From assembly GCA_003132905.1 (NCBI GenBank), contig PKZC01000272.1, positions 1,724 to 25,144 on the forward strand: a stretch of DNA of 23,421 nucleotides, given 5' to 3'. The translations under genes were made by a program, and so were the position numbers. Shown here one piece after another: positions 1-7,734 of the stretch; within the stretch, counting starts at the first letter, position 1; each line of letters begins with the position of its first letter. The notes beneath the pieces were generated by a model that worked only from the letters and a program-made list of their open reading frames with translations, did no database searches and was not told where the DNA came from. The stretch is from Bryobacterales bacterium (GTDB lineage: Bacteria > Acidobacteriota > Terriglobia > Bryobacterales > Bryobacteraceae).

Positions 1-1
1 G

Positions 2-1261
2 CCGATCGGGCCGACCATGGCGCTGGCTGACGTGAAAAGCGACGGCTCGGTGCACATCTACACGCACAACCAAAATCCCCAAGCGCTGCGTGGCGAAATT
101 GCCCAGATGCTTGGGATCACCATCGATCGCATTGTCGTACGGACATTCGCCGGTCCCGGCCATTACGGGCGATCGAACGGCGGGAACGCGGGTGCGGAAG
201 ATGAAGCGGTGATTTTGTCGAAGGCGCTGGGGCGGCCCGTCCGCGTGCAATGGATGCGCCCCGATGATTTCCAGTGGTCCACGCAATCGCCGGCGTCGTT
301 GTCCGACGTCGAAATCGCTCTCGATGCGAACGGTAAGATGACTGCGTATCAGATCGACCATTACATGCCTGCCATGCAGGACGACCGGCCGGTGGGCGCG
401 GTGCTCGCAGGTTTGCCGACTATGGCCGCTCCGAGCGAGAAGGGCGTGTTCATCGGCTCGACCGTCAATGACATTTCCGATCCATGGATCTATGACGGCG
501 TCTCCGTTCTGATGGAGCGCGGTCATGGGACTTACCAAATAGGGCAGAAGGAATCGCCCCTCGCGATCGGTCTCCGCGATCACAGCATGCGGACGCCGGG
601 ACAGTTCCAACAGAATTATCCGCGCGAGCTGGCTGTCAGCGAAGCAGCAGCGCTAGCCGGCGCGGACGCCATCCAGTTCCGCATCGATCACGCGACCGAG
701 GAGCGTGCGATTGGCGTTCTGAAAGCGGCTCGCGATGCATCCGGATGGGAGACGCGACCGTCTCCGGTTCGCAATTCTGTAGCGACTGCCGATCAGCCGC
801 TGCGGGGGCGCGGCGTTTCGGTAATGTTCCGGTCGGGAACCTATTGGGCTTGTGTTTGTGAGATCTCCGTTACTCCGAGCACCGGCGTGATCAAGGTGGA
901 AAAATCCACCATCGCGGTGGACCCCGGCATCGTCGTCAACCCGCTGCAGTTGAAGCGGCAAGTGGAAGGCGGAGCCGTGATGGGCATCAGCCATGCGCTG
1001 CTCGAAGAAGCGAAGTTCGATGAAAGCGCGATCACGGCGCGCGATTGGCTTACGTATCCGATCCTAAAGATGGCTGATATTCCGGAAATCAAAGTCGTGC
1101 TTCTGCACCGGCCCGAGGTGGGCGCGTATGGCGGTGGATCGGAGGCAGCGAATGCGCTGGCTGCACCGGCTATCGCGGCGGCGCTTCATGACGCTACGGG
1201 AAAGATCGCGCGCCGTCTTCCGTTGAAGCCGGATTACGTGCAGGGACTTTTGAAGGCGTAG
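2..1261 (+). CDS. Molybdopterin-binding subunit, xanthine dehydrogenase/aldehyde oxidase family (5'-truncated by window edge)
   Basis: C-terminal part (about 419 residues) of the large molybdenum-cofactor subunit of a two- or three-component hydroxylase, of the nicotinate dehydrogenase B/isoquinoline oxidoreductase B type. The frame is open from base 2, so the ATG at 17 is probably internal. Visible family features are the cofactor-contact region GPGHYGRSNGG followed by GRPVRVQWMRPDDFQW, the late stretch QVEGGAVMGISHALLEE, and near the end GGGSEAANALAAPAIAAAL. The Glu in that last stretch sits where the catalytic Glu of the family lies. It ends with ARRLPLKPDYV, a normal family terminus, so the 3' end is complete. 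Known for the family: hydroxylation of N-heterocycles or aldehydes using water, with electrons passed to a 2Fe-2S partner. The partner would lie upstream, outside the window. Substrate cannot be told. Confidence 0.88.
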   Translation, partial: PIGPTMALADVKSDGSVHIYTHNQNPQALRGEIAQMLGITIDRIVVRTFAGPGHYGRSNGGNAGAEDEAVILSKALGRPVRVQWMRPDDFQWSTQSPASLSDVEIALDANGKMTAYQIDHYMPAMQDDRPVGAVLAGLPTMAAPSEKGVFIGSTVNDISDPWIYDGVSVLMERGHGTYQIGQKESPLAIGLRDHSMRTPGQFQQNYPRELAVSEAAALAGADAIQFRIDHATEERAIGVLKAARDASGWETRPSPVRNSVATADQPLRGRGVSVMFRSGTYWACVCEISVTPSTGVIKVEKSTIAVDPGIVVNPLQLKRQVEGGAVMGISHALLEEAKFDESAITARDWLTYPILKMADIPEIKVVLLHRPEVGAYGGGSEAANALAAPAIAAALHDATGKIARRLPLKPDYVQGLLKA

Positions 1262-1357
1262 GCTGCCAGGTTCGAGCCCAAGACCCGACCAGAGATTAGT
1301 TCCGCGGATTCTGCCTGGCGATGGACAGGGAACCTGATGACGCCGCTTCAGTCCGCT

Positions 1358-1440
1358 AAGAACAATTATCGGTAGCCATGGGACAGTTAAGATTGCCGGT
1401 CGTCGGCGTCACCGCGCCCAATCAAGACATCAATGACGAT
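1358..1440. repeat. Direct repeat copy A (about 80 bp, partner at 2890-2969)
   Basis: This segment and 2890-2969 begin with 23 identical bases (AAGAACAATTATCGGTAGCC then ATG) and stay clearly alignable for about 80 bases with a few substitutions and a short indel. Read on the minus strand both encode a similar peptide tail, VIDVL-x-GRGDAD-x-R, then LSHGYR and a stop. The two copies bracket the ankyrin remnant and the secreted-protein gene. They look like two diverged 3' ends of the same gene family rather than a mobile-element terminus. Confidence 0.7.
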
Positions 1441-1609
1441 TTGTTGGGCCAAGGCCAGCGCCCGATCGAGGTCCGTTCCAGTGTCGGCCAAGTTGAATGT
1501 ATTCGAGTGGAATGCGCCGAGCGGAGGCGAAAAGCACCGGGTAGCTATCGCGCGAGACTTGATCTCGGATTCCCCGCCGCAGCAAGCGATATACTGAAGC
1601 CAAGTGGAC
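1387..1609 (-). pseudogene. Possible remnant of a minus-strand gene
   Basis: Between two in-frame stops the minus strand is open for 74 codons but has no ATG. The translation is protein-like, with segments such as GAFHSNTFNLADTGTDLDRA and ALAQQIVIDVLIGRGDADDR, and its last 18 or so codons match the end of the broken gene at 2898-3121. No plus-strand gene competes here; the 123-aa plus frame in the same place has no recognisable feature. Family unknown. It is probably the 3' end of a decayed gene, but an open frame of this length can arise by chance at this GC content. Confidence 0.25.
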
Positions 1610-1612
1610 TCA

Positions 1613-1678
1613 TCTCGGCGGTTCGTTTACCTTCGCGCCATATTCGAGCACCATCCGGATCAGCGCGGGCTGGCTTTC
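1613..1678 (-). pseudogene. Isolated ankyrin-repeat unit on the minus strand
   Basis: The minus strand encodes ESQPALIRMVLEYGAKVN, a good match to the second half of an ankyrin unit (helix, LLL-x-x-GA-x-VN). It sits only a few bases from a plus-strand ankyrin gene that lacks its upstream repeats. It may be a piece of the same or a sister gene that has been inverted. A TGA stop ends the frame at 1610. The segment is short, so chance resemblance remains possible. Confidence 0.3.
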
Positions 1679-1681
1679 CGC

Positions 1682-2002
1682 CGCAGCCCCGTGGAAGCGC
1701 TCAAGATCCTGCTCAAAGCCGGTGCGGATGTCAATCGCCGCGCCGCTAAGGGACAGACCGCCATGCATGCCGCGGTACTGCAGGGATGGAACGCCACCAT
1801 TCAGTACCTGGCCGAGAACGGCGCGGCACTGGGAACCAAATTTCGCGATGGCAAGACTCCGCTTGATTTCGCAAAATGGCAACTACAAACCCGCGTTCGG
1901 GGGCGGCGTCAACGCACCCCCGTCCTCGTTTCCGGAAACGGCGAAGCTACTCAGGAACTGATCGCCAAGTCGGCGGCCTCACGGCCCTGGCTAACGATGT
2001 GA
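1682..2002 (+). pseudogene. Frameshifted ankyrin-repeat protein, C-terminal part
   Basis: Two clear ankyrin units are visible: VEALKILLKAGADVN followed by KGQTAMHAAVLQGWNATIQYL, then ENGAALGTKFRDGKTPLDFAK. After DFAK the sensible reading moves to another frame (NGNYKPAFGGGVNAPPS, then ETAKLLR) at about 1876, and near 1953 it returns to the first frame (ELIAKSAAS). Both shifts are explained by lost bases in an A run and a G run. Upstream repeats and any start codon are missing; before about 1680 the plus strand has no ankyrin sequence. The remnant ends 2 bp before the ATG of the secreted-protein gene, which suggests the two were once translationally coupled. Known for the family: protein-protein interaction scaffolds. 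Confidence 0.7.
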
Positions 2003-2004
2003 CT

Positions 2005-2718
2005 ATGTCTCGAATTCTGACATTGTACTCACTTCTTCTTGCCGCGGTGCTGCTGACAGCCGCGAATCCAACTTGGGCCGCGGATCTAACTTGGAAAGAT
2101 AAGCCGGTTTCGCAATGGAACGTGGACGACGCGAAACAGGTGCTCACCAATTCTCCATGGGTCAAAGTAGGCACGCCCCAGAATGTGCGCGATTTGAGTC
2201 CCGACGAGCGGCGAGAAGGCGGGAACATGGAGGCCGGGATCGGCAAAGGAGTCGGTTTAGCGGGGCTTGGGATACTCGGGCCGCGCAGACGGGCCGAAGC
2301 CATCGCACGCGCCCACTATAAGCCCACGCCCAATGCGGTGGTGGTTCGATGGGAGAGCGCGGTTCCCGTCCGCACCGCCGAGCAGAAAGCCGGTGAGACC
2401 GATGTTCCCACCGTGGACAAGGATCATTACGCCATCGTAGTCTACGATATTCTTACTCCCAAACGATGGAATCTGGCAAGCGAGCTAAAGGGCATCGCCT
2501 ATCTGAAGCGCGATACAAAGAAGGACCTGAAGCCCTCGCATGTCGAGATTCTGCGCAACGACGACGGAACGGCCACCATTGTCTATTTGTTTCCGCGTTC
2601 CGTGGAAATTACCAAGAAAGACGGAAGGCTCGAATTCGTGGCGCAGATCGGACGGCTTTTCGTCTCCCAGTTCTTCTACACCTGGGAGATGCAACTCCAG
2701 GGCGAACTGGAGCTCTAG
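2005..2718 (+). CDS. Secreted/periplasmic protein of unknown function (237 aa)
   Basis: I choose the ATG at 2005 because it gives a typical Sec signal peptide (MSR, then the hydrophobic run ILTLYSLLLAAVLLTAA, then an A-x-A-like site near TWAA). The in-frame ATG further upstream would begin inside the ankyrin remnant. The mature protein starts with DLTWKDKPVSQWNVDDAKQV and carries a Gly-rich stretch (GIGKGVGLAGLGILG) at about residues 75-90 that could be a short membrane-associated loop. It ends in FYTWEMQLQGELEL. I recognise no domain. No good Shine-Dalgarno sequence precedes the start, and the ankyrin stop lies 2 bp upstream, so translation probably depended on coupling. The frame is intact although its neighbours are broken. 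Confidence 0.75.
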   Translation: MSRILTLYSLLLAAVLLTAANPTWAADLTWKDKPVSQWNVDDAKQVLTNSPWVKVGTPQNVRDLSPDERREGGNMEAGIGKGVGLAGLGILGPRRRAEAIARAHYKPTPNAVVVRWESAVPVRTAEQKAGETDVPTVDKDHYAIVVYDILTPKRWNLASELKGIAYLKRDTKKDLKPSHVEILRNDDGTATIVYLFPRSVEITKKDGRLEFVAQIGRLFVSQFFYTWEMQLQGELEL

Positions 2719-2744
2719 CGGACGGACCGCATCCGCACGCGATT

Positions 2745-2772
2745 TTGGTACATCCTGCTCGCCACATAAGAT
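2745..2772 (+). promoter_or_regulatory. Candidate promoter (TTGGTA - 16 bp - TAAGAT)
   Basis: A -35-like TTGGTA (2745-2750) and a -10-like TAAGAT (2767-2772) lie 16 bp apart. The second is part of the string GATACACT (2770-2777), which recurs just upstream of two other genes in the window. An ATG follows at 2785. Weak evidence, from pattern only. Confidence 0.3.
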
Positions 2773-2784
2773 ACACTGACGCCC

Positions 2785-2847
2785 ATGGCTAACGATTGGC
2801 GCCGAGTAGGCCATTATATGGCCAATAGCACGATTAACTTTCCATAG
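2785..2847 (+). pseudogene. 20-codon open frame behind a candidate promoter, possibly a truncated gene start
   Basis: The ATG follows the candidate promoter directly and encodes MANDWRRVGHYMANSTINFP before a TAG. There is no Shine-Dalgarno sequence. It may be the 5' end of a gene whose body has been lost, since the next 40 bp run into the repeat copy at 2890. No family recognised. Confidence 0.2.
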
Positions 2848-2889
2848 CGCCGTCGGGCGGCCTCATGGCAGACGAGATGAACTTACTGC

Positions 2890-2969
2890 AAGAACAATTA
2901 TCGGTAGCCATGAGACAGTGAAGCTCGCCCGTCGGCATCACCGCGCCCACTCAAAACATCGATGACGGT
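2890..2969. repeat. Direct repeat copy B (partner at 1358-1440)
   Basis: Second copy of the 80-bp repeat described at 1358. Here it forms the 3' end of the broken minus-strand gene at 2898-3121, which explains what the repeat is: the coding end of a small gene family. Confidence 0.7.
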
Positions 2970-3121
2970 ATGGGGAATCTTCGCATCGATCGGCTCGCCA
3001 TTTATCAGCCGCCCATTCTTGTCGTCCGGTAGTCAAACCACTCCTGGGTATGCGGTACAAGCCCGCTGCGATCAGTCAAACACGCTTCGAGTTTTCGCAG
3101 GCGTGCTTCTAGTCGTGACAT
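2898..3121 (-). pseudogene. Small minus-strand gene broken by a one-base frameshift
   Basis: An ATG at 3121 opens a 38-codon frame reading MSRLEARLRKLEACLTDRSG then LVPHTQEWFDYRTTRM, stopping at TGA (3005-3007). Shifting by one base at the G run just before that stop continues the protein as GRLINGEPIDAKIPHTVIDV and on to a TAA at 2898-2900, about 75 residues in all. The layout (N-terminal Leu-rich coiled coil, then an LVPHTQEWF motif) resembles small uncharacterised proteins that I recall from acidobacterial genomes, but I cannot name a family. One G missing from a GGGG run explains the break. No strong ribosome site. Confidence 0.5.
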
Positions 3122-3232
3122 CTCAATTTCGGCGCGGGAGAAACATCTCTTTGCGCTCCCTCATAAGTAGCGAGTGCGTAGGATACGGTCGGCAACAGTG
3201 CGACAGCCGGCGAAGCTCTCTGGAGGGAAGCT

Positions 3233-3269
3233 GAGGGGCTCGTAGCTTGCTCACAAGCGGCGGAGCCTC
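3233..3269. other. Imperfect hairpin in intergenic DNA downstream of the Wzc-like gene
   Basis: GAGGGGCTC and GAGCCTC form an outer stem with a small mismatch, and GCTTG/CAAGC around a CTCA loop form an inner stem. It lies about 140 bp past the stop of the minus-strand gene at 3409-5613 and has no T run, so it is at best a weak terminator. I see no gene in 3122-3408. Confidence 0.25.
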
Positions 3270-3408
3270 GCTTCAAAGGATTGCCTTCACCATGGGCTCG
3301 CCCGCTTAAGTTCAGAGGCTAAACGTCCCTCGCGAGCGGCTTCATCGCCGTGATCGAGGCCATTCGCATAGCGCTTCGTGAGTTCCCTCTCCGCGCCGGC
3401 GGGAGTCG

Positions 3409-5613
3409 CTACCGTTTTCGGTCCCAGTGGTTCAACACCGCGCCGAGCACGGGTATCTGGTCTTGTTGCAGCCGCACCGTGGCCGCCTTGGCGGACTTTC
3501 GATTGCTGCCGGATTGCACCACCAGCAAAACACCGTCGGAAATGCGGCCCAGAATGCGTGCGTCCGGCAGGTCCCGCATGGCGGGCGTGTCGATGAGAAT
3601 AAAATCGAACGCTTCTCTCGCGTGCGACATCAGCGCAGCCATGCCGTTGGAGTAAAGCAAGTCCAAAGCTCCCGACTCGCGCGGTCCGGAACTGGCCAGC
3701 CACACGTTGGGCACCCCCGTTTGCTGCGTCACGTAGGGCAACAGGTCGGAATTGTCCGCGTCGTTGCGAAGGTCGCCGAATCCAAAATTGTTCACCTGGT
3801 TGAAAATGCGGTGCAGTTGCGGCTTGCGCAAGTTGCCGTCGATCAGCAGGACCCGGCGCTTGAGCTGCGCCAGCGATATCGCCAGGTTGGTGGTCACCGT
3901 GGTTTTGCCTTCGCCGGCTTTGGCGCTGGTGATGGCGATCACCTGTGGGGACCGTCCCGATTGCTTAGAGAGCAAGATGGAGGTGATTATGGCCCGGAAC
4001 GAATCCGAGGCTGCGGACTTCGGGTGGTGCACGGTATTTTGCGCCGTCTCAGCCACCGGGTCCGCCCCCCGGGCTTGCAGCCGGCGGTGAGTCCAGGAAG
4101 GTTCTGCCCAACCATCCGGCACTATGTCCATCTTGGGAATGGCGCCCAACTCCGGGATGCGCAGATGAACCTGCAGATCGCCCGGATCCTGAAAGCGAGG
4201 GGCGATGCGCTCGCGCCCAGAAGTGAAAACCAGGCCGATCAGCAGTCCCAATGTTGTGCCCCACAATAGATGCAGCGGCACATTGGGCTTGTAGGGACGG
4301 CGCGGAACCCGGGCTTTATCCACCATGCGCGCGTTGCCGCCGTGTATCTCCGAAACCAGACGAGCTTCGGCGGCGCGTTGCAGCATGGCGCCGTAGAGTT
4401 CCTGATTGGTTTCCACTTGGCGCTTGAGACTTCCATACTGGGTAGCGCTTTCGGCCTGCTCCGATACCTTGCCGATCTGTTGGTGGTAGCTATCCTGTAA
4501 CAGCTGCTCGCGGCGCACTGCGGCGCTATAGGCGGATTGAATGCCCAGTAATATGGCTGCTTTCTCGCTGCGCGCGGCGGATTCCAGCGCGCTGATCTGC
4601 GCATCCAGCCGCTTTATGCCGACAAAGTCCGGTGTGTGGACGGTGGCCAGATCCGCCCGCTGCCGCCTGAGATCGGTCAACTTCGTGGCGTAATCATGCA
4701 GCGCGCTGCCCGCTGGAGAAGTGACGGATCCGGCCGGCGTCTTCACCGCCGTTTCCATGCGCGCCTGCTGCACGATGCGGTTTTCCTGCGCCTTGGAGAG
4801 ATTTTCCTGAATCTGCCGCAGCCGATCCTCGGCGGGCGAATGTTCCGCGCTTGTCACCACCAGGTCCGCGGAATGTACGTAGGCCTGCAGGCGTTTCTCG
4901 GACCGCTCCAGCTGCGCTCGCAGCTCGTTCAATTGGCGGTTCAGCCGGATGGTGGTGCCCTGCGACGTGTCCTGCCGCGATTCGGTATTCAAACCCATGT
5001 ACTGCTTGGCCAGTTGGTTGACAAACGCGGCGGCGTATTGCGGGTCCTTGCTTTCGTAGGCCAGATCCACGATCGTGGCTTGGCGCGATTCCCGCACCTC
5101 CAGGCTTCGTGCGGCGTTGTCCACCATCTCGTCGCGTGTGAGGGGCCGCGCATGCCGGACCCAGTGCAGAGGAGACCACCAGGCCTGTGGTTGTGTTGCG
5201 GGCTGCGGCTTGTCTTTCGCCGGTTGATCTTGCGCCAATTGATCGAGCGCCAGTTGATCGAGCACGCTCTCGATGAGGCTGTTGCTCTGCAGAATGCGCA
5301 ATTGAGTTTCGAGATTGTTCGAGGTGGGAGAGGAATTCTCGTTCTGGATCTCAATACTTGCCACCGCGCGGTACATGGGTGTTTGAATCTTGGCGAGGCT
5401 AAAGGCCAGCAGCAAGCCGGCGAGCGTGGTGGCGAGCAGCAGACGGTAATGGCGGCGAATAAATGCGCCCAAACCCAGGACGGCGGACTCTTGCACCGGA
5501 AGGGGTTCCCCATTGCGCGGCGGAATCCCTACATAGATGGGAGTCGCAACGGTGGAGACAGTCCGCGAGCCAGTGCTTCTGACAATGTCCGTGGAAGGTG
5601 AGTAAGTGTCCAT
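3409..5613 (-). CDS. Wzc-like polysaccharide copolymerase with C-terminal BY-kinase/ParA-type ATPase domain (734 aa)
   Basis: Inner-membrane protein that in known relatives sets chain length and drives export of exopolysaccharide or capsule. Order of parts: cytoplasmic N-terminus; membrane segment at about 57-75; periplasmic coiled-coil domain with many Leu/Gln/Glu heptads; second membrane segment at about 445-465 after a Pro-rich turn (PYKPNVPL); then the ATPase. Walker A lies at about 565-572 (AKAGEGKTT, Lys570), Walker A' at 588-592 (VLLID) and Walker B at 671-675 (FILID). Near residues 118-130 a DQL-A repeat (LDQLALDQLAQDQ) reflects a short tandem DNA repeat. The C-terminus stops at LNHWDRKR with no Tyr-rich tail, so the autophosphorylation cluster of classic Wzc is missing. 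Walker A' reads DGNLRKP where DADLRRP is usual. No wza, wzx or glycosyltransferase gene is in the window. Confidence 0.88.
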   Translation of the reverse strand: MDTYSPSTDIVRSTGSRTVSTVATPIYVGIPPRNGEPLPVQESAVLGLGAFIRRHYRLLLATTLAGLLLAFSLAKIQTPMYRAVASIEIQNENSSPTSNNLETQLRILQSNSLIESVLDQLALDQLAQDQPAKDKPQPATQPQAWWSPLHWVRHARPLTRDEMVDNAARSLEVRESRQATIVDLAYESKDPQYAAAFVNQLAKQYMGLNTESRQDTSQGTTIRLNRQLNELRAQLERSEKRLQAYVHSADLVVTSAEHSPAEDRLRQIQENLSKAQENRIVQQARMETAVKTPAGSVTSPAGSALHDYATKLTDLRRQRADLATVHTPDFVGIKRLDAQISALESAARSEKAAILLGIQSAYSAAVRREQLLQDSYHQQIGKVSEQAESATQYGSLKRQVETNQELYGAMLQRAAEARLVSEIHGGNARMVDKARVPRRPYKPNVPLHLLWGTTLGLLIGLVFTSGRERIAPRFQDPGDLQVHLRIPELGAIPKMDIVPDGWAEPSWTHRRLQARGADPVAETAQNTVHHPKSAASDSFRAIITSILLSKQSGRSPQVIAITSAKAGEGKTTVTTNLAISLAQLKRRVLLIDGNLRKPQLHRIFNQVNNFGFGDLRNDADNSDLLPYVTQQTGVPNVWLASSGPRESGALDLLYSNGMAALMSHAREAFDFILIDTPAMRDLPDARILGRISDGVLLVVQSGSNRKSAKAATVRLQQDQIPVLGAVLNHWDRKR

Positions 5614-5669
5614 AAGAGTTAGCGGTCCCGGTTGACAACGCCGGCGGCCATTCGCGGTGGCTCTTTCAA

Positions 5670-5698
5670 ACGATAGAATGCCACTATCTCCCCAACAA
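5670..5698 (-). promoter_or_regulatory. Candidate promoter of the Wzc-like gene (TTGTTG - 17 bp - TATCGT)
   Basis: On the minus strand TTGTTG (5698-5693) and TATCGT (5675-5670) are 17 bp apart, leaving a leader of roughly 50 nt to the ATG at 5613. A 5-bp inverted repeat (GATAG at 5672-5676, CTATC at 5684-5688) overlaps the -10 end and could be an operator. The rest of 5614-5908 shows no gene. Confidence 0.35.
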
Positions 5699-5908
5699 TA
5701 GTTCTGTAGTCCTGTTGGTACTAAAGGGCGCTTTTATGTGGCGGGGGGGAATAGGCTTGGACCGCCTGTTATGTACCGTTTTCGGTATCTTCCGGCAACG
5801 CCGTTCTTCGGGGCCGTCTTAATCTTATGATTGCGTTAGGGGCGCTCCGTACAACGCGACTACCCCGCACGTTGGATTCCAGCGGCACGGATCCAAAAGT
5901 TTGGCTGA

Positions 5909-5934
5909 ACAGGTAAACTTGCCAGTTTATCTGT
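5909..5934. promoter_or_regulatory. 26-bp palindromic operator, probably for the adjacent MarR regulator
   Basis: The sequence is an inverted repeat matching its own complement at 22 of 26 positions; the core is GTAAACTTGCCAGTTTAT. It ends 25 bp before the MarR start codon and covers the -35 box of the best promoter. Symmetric sites of this kind are typical of winged-helix dimers such as MarR, so autorepression of the whole operon is the simplest reading. The palindrome is observed directly; the assignment to MarR is inferred from position. Confidence 0.6.
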
Positions 5935-5947
5935 GTTTCTGTGATAT
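5919..5947 (+). promoter_or_regulatory. Candidate promoter of the MarR-MFS operon (TTGCCA - 17 bp - TGATAT)
   Basis: TTGCCA (5919-5924) and TGATAT (5942-5947) have ideal 17-bp spacing. The -35 box lies inside the palindrome at 5909-5934, so a bound repressor would block it. Transcription would start around 5954, only a few bases before the ATG at 5960, giving an almost leaderless message. That agrees with the absence of a Shine-Dalgarno sequence. Confidence 0.45.
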
Positions 5948-5959
5948 CATGGGATCGTC

Positions 5960-6388
5960 ATGCCGCGAAAGACTCTGGAAATCGCCGTCATCGATTTCAT
6001 TCAGGCTGTTGGTCTGCTGGTGCGCCGAGTGCGCGCGGCGGCCGCCTCTCACGAACTTTCGCTGACCGAGTCCGCCGTCCTGGCGCGCCTGGCAAAGGAC
6101 GGGCCTGCAACCACGGCCGAGCTGGCGCGAGCAGAAAGCATGAAACCACAGTCAATGGCAACGAGCATTGCAGCGCTTGAAGAAATGGGCTTGGTGGAGC
6201 GTAAACAGCATCCGACCGACGGCCGCCAAGTGAACATTGAGCTAACCGGGAAAGGCGTGTTTATGCGCAACACTGTCAAGGATGCGAAGCGGACATGGCT
6301 GGCACAAGCCATCTCGCAACTTGACGAACCGGATCGGGAAACTCTGTTCAAAGCTGGCGAGATCATCAAACGATTGGCGGAAAAGTGA
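5960..6388 (+). CDS. MarR-family transcriptional regulator (142 aa)
   Basis: Typical MarR length and layout: N-terminal dimerisation helix (IAVIDFIQAVGLLVRRVRAA), then the winged helix-turn-helix at about residues 35-95 (LSLTESAVLARLAKDGPATT, AELARAESMKPQSMATSIAA, LEEMGLVERK), with the wing HPTDGRQVNIELTGKG carrying the DGR motif of the family. The C-terminal helix ends in AGEIIKRLAEK. MarR proteins usually repress neighbouring efflux or aromatic-compound genes and let go when they bind a small phenolic ligand. The stop codon overlaps the GTG start of the exporter (GTGA), so the two are cotranslated. Probably autoregulated through the palindrome at 5909-5934. Confidence 0.93.
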   Translation: MPRKTLEIAVIDFIQAVGLLVRRVRAAAASHELSLTESAVLARLAKDGPATTAELARAESMKPQSMATSIAALEEMGLVERKQHPTDGRQVNIELTGKGVFMRNTVKDAKRTWLAQAISQLDEPDRETLFKAGEIIKRLAEK

Positions 6389-7734
6389 GCAAGCCTGCTG
6401 TAACAGATCCGCTGGAGCAGGAAGCCTCTTCCCCTAAAGGCCGGATCTCGCACGCTTGGCGAGCGCTGCGGCACCGCAATTTCAAACTCTTCTTCTTTGG
6501 TCAGGGCATCTCGGTAATCGGCACCTGGATGACGCGGCTGGCCACCACATGGCTGGTCTATCGCCTGACCCATTCGGCGCTGCTTCTTGGCGTCGTAAGT
6601 TTCGCCGGGCAGATTGTTGCTTTCGCACTGGGACCATTGGCGGGCGTCTGGGTGGAACGCCTCAACCGGCGCAAGTTGCTGGTGTGGACGCAAGCTGCCG
6701 CTGCCTTGCAGTCGTTCGCGATGGCCGCACTCGCACTGGCTCATGTCATTACGCTCTCAGAAATCGTCGCTCTCGCCGTTTTGCAGGGCTTGATAAACGC
6801 CTTCGACATGCCTGCGCGCCAATCCTTCCTGGTGCAGATGGTCGAAGACCGCAACGACCTCAGTAATGCCATCGCCATCAACTCCTCGATGGTGAATGGC
6901 GCGCGACTGATCGGCCCGGCTATCGCGGGTGTTGTGATCGCAGCGGTCGGTGAAGGATGGTGTTTCCTCATCGATGGAATCAGCTACCTGGCCGTAATCG
7001 CGTCTTTGCTCATGATGCACATCGTGTCCCCGATGATGCGCCGCAACGCAACCAGCATGCTGGAACAAATGCGCGAAGGTTGGGACTACGTTCGTACGTT
7101 CTGGCCCCTCCGCACTATCCTTCTGCTGTTTGCGCTGATCAGCTTGATGGGCTACCCGTACATGGTGCTGCTGCCGATCTTCGCCGCTCAGGTGTTGCAC
7201 GGCGGTCCAGCTACTCTCGGCTGGCTTTCTGGAGCATCGGGCATCGGTGCGCTAGTGTCGGCGCTTTCCCTTGCAGCCCGCAAATCTGTTGCTGGACTTG
7301 CACGCATGCTTCAGATCGCGGCCGCGATGCTCGGCTGCGCCCTGATGCTTTTTGGTCTTTCCCACACGTTGTGGCTATCGCTTGCGCTGATGGTCCTAGC
7401 CGGCTTTGGCTTAATACAAGTTGCGTCCGTCAGCAATACGCTCATCCAGTCGTTAGTGACGGAAGACAAGCGCGCGCGTGTGATGAGTTACTACACTATG
7501 GCCTTTTTCGGCGCGGCGCCGTTTGGCAGCCTATTGGCGGGCGCCCTCGCCAATCGAATTGGGGCGCCCCATACAGTCTTCGTCTCAGGCGTGTTCTGTG
7601 TAGCCGGCTCGCTCTGGTTCACGTTTCATCTGCGGAAAGTAGACGGCCATATCCGGTCAAGCGACCAAGATATGGCACTGGAACCTATGTCCTTGAATCG
7701 AATCGAAAGGGAAACCGACCGTGCACTGGTATAA
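6385..7734 (+). CDS. MFS transporter, EntS/MFS_3-like exporter (449 aa)
   Basis: Twelve hydrophobic segments can be followed through the protein. The N-terminus HAWRALRHRNFKLFFFGQGI, then SVIGTWM, is typical of the MFS_3 group (EntS-like and macrolide-type exporters), as are the loop 2-3 motif GVWVERLNRRKLL and the segment DMPARQSFLVQMV before helix 5. About 45 polar residues follow the last helix (HIRSSDQDMALEPMSLNRIE). The gene begins with GTG inside the MarR stop codon and overlaps the next gene by 14 bp. With a MarR partner it is most likely an efflux pump for a drug, siderophore or aromatic compound; the substrate cannot be read from sequence. Confidence 0.92.
   Translation: MSKPAVTDPLEQEASSPKGRISHAWRALRHRNFKLFFFGQGISVIGTWMTRLATTWLVYRLTHSALLLGVVSFAGQIVAFALGPLAGVWVERLNRRKLLVWTQAAAALQSFAMAALALAHVITLSEIVALAVLQGLINAFDMPARQSFLVQMVEDRNDLSNAIAINSSMVNGARLIGPAIAGVVIAAVGEGWCFLIDGISYLAVIASLLMMHIVSPMMRRNATSMLEQMREGWDYVRTFWPLRTILLLFALISLMGYPYMVLLPIFAAQVLHGGPATLGWLSGASGIGALVSALSLAARKSVAGLARMLQIAAAMLGCALMLFGLSHTLWLSLALMVLAGFGLIQVASVSNTLIQSLVTEDKRARVMSYYTMAFFGAAPFGSLLAGALANRIGAPHTVFVSGVFCVAGSLWFTFHLRKVDGHIRSSDQDMALEPMSLNRIERETDRALV

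Noticed and set aside
2962..3234. 90-codon plus-strand frame
   Set aside because: Opposite to the broken minus-strand gene at 2898-3121, whose peptide is far more protein-like.
5215..5275. Short tandem repeat around GATCGAGCGCCAGTT as a possible protein-binding site
   Set aside because: It lies in the Wzc-like coding sequence and merely encodes the repeated DQLA peptide in the periplasmic domain.
4636..5601. 321-codon plus-strand open frame (and the 280-codon one at 3427-4269)
   Set aside because: Antisense to the Wzc-like gene, whose domains and codons are clearly genuine.
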